In this document: positions 35,462-35,964 of the stretch, piece by piece
Numbering within the stretch: the first letter of the stretch is position 1
Layout: each line of letters starts with the position of its first letter
DNA from: an uncultured Clostridia bacterium
GTDB lineage: Bacteria > Bacillota > Clostridia > Oscillospirales > Acutalibacteraceae
Direction: 5' to 3'
DNA: 35,964 bases
NCBI GenBank assembly: GCA_947631835.1
Contig: CANRMW010000004.1
Location: 1-35,964 of the forward strand
Position numbers and translations under genes: made by a program
Notes under the pieces: model-generated
Databases searched by the model: none
The model's input: only the letters and a program-made list of their open reading frames with translations
What the model was told of the DNA's origin: nothing

Positions 35462-35570
35462 GAGCTGTGTCGAAAAGCGGCGGTGATCCCGCGCGCTTCG
35501 CGCCGCATTTTTCCGGATCCATCGCGGCTCCGGCCGCCCCGGGCGGACATCCTCCGCCCGGGATATATAT

Positions 35571-35645
35571 TGGGCTGTCGCCAAGCGGTAAGGCAACGGA
35601 CTTTGACTCCGTCACCCGTGGGTCCGAATCCCGCCAGCCCAGCCA
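35571..35645 (+). tRNA. tRNA-Gln (anticodon TTG), CCA encoded
   Basis: tgggctgtcgccaagcggtaaggcaacggactttgactccgtcacccgtgggtccgaatcccgccagcccagcca: 7-bp acceptor stem tgggctg/cagccca, anticodon loop ctttgac. Confidence 0.96.
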
Positions 35646-35673
35646 TCTAATGGCGATGAAAAAGATATTCGCC

Positions 35674-35704
35674 CAAAAAAGCCCGGATTTCCGGGCTTTT
35701 TTGC
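35674..35704 (+). terminator. Rho-independent terminator after tRNA-Gln
   Basis: aaaaaagcccggatttccgggctttttt perfect stem with T-run. Confidence 0.9.
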
Positions 35705-35945
35705 GTCCAAAAGAGGTGAATCTCAGCTATCAATTTCGTAGATATTTCAAGGCGGTTTTTCCACTCTGGCGGGGTTTGAACCCTCGTAGAGGGAGAAAAT
35801 GAAGCAAATCCATCCGTATTTACTAGCCCTCTTCCGAGCACAGTCGGCTCGTGAAATATGTCTAAAAGGATAATTCTATGGCGATCCGCTGGACTTTGCC
35901 AAAGAGCCGTGATATGCTCTTGGTCAAAAAAGGGAGGATGCAGCC

Positions 35946-35964
35946 GTGAGTGTCCTGAAAGAAA
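35946..35964 (+). CDS. Possible 5' end of a truncated CDS (VSVLKE...)
   Basis: GTG start with gggaggatgcagcc upstream; runs off the window; overlaps the stop of a 23-codon ORF (35878-35949). Confidence 0.35.

Noticed and set aside
34064-35596. 510-aa minus-strand ORF
   Set aside because: Antisense shadow of prs; also runs through the tRNA leader.

Overview
GC-rich chromosomal window that looks like a gut clostridial Firmicute (Oscillospiraceae-like; inferred from gene content and style only). Minus-strand block on the left: MecA-like fragment, a degenerate P-type-ATPase-like membrane protein split by a frameshift, RlmB-type 2'-O-methyltransferase. Then DUF6062-like protein and 8-oxoguanine glycosylase (+), HelD-like helicase (-). 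A Gram-positive polysaccharide-utilisation locus follows: minus-strand LplB/LplC-type permeases, solute-binding lipoprotein, GH42, GH5 and AraC regulator; divergent plus-strand aldo/keto reductase, GH120-like beta-xylosidase, xylulokinase and a uridine-kinase-like P-loop protein. The right part holds an orphan 5S rRNA with its own promoter and terminator, a TtcA-like protein, a PotABCD locus, a DUF1858 protein, an esterase-like lipoprotein, a second GH42, a PRPP synthetase variant and tRNA-Gln(UUG). The most unusual signals are: (1) an intergenic array of hairpin-dense repeats with an exact 324-bp period (24.3-25.2 kb), with related pieces at 31.5-32.0 kb; (2) a ~230-bp tandem duplication carrying the 3' end of potC; (3) a promoter and RBS buried in frame inside the esterase ORF, suggesting a fused or dual-start lipoprotein; (4) the degenerate P-type ATPase; (5) an 11-bp perfect inverted repeat around the -10 box of the polysaccharide operon promoter. 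Most long overlapping ORFs in the track are GC-driven shadow ORFs. No CRISPR array or clear transposase was seen. All family calls are from reading the translations; no searches were run.
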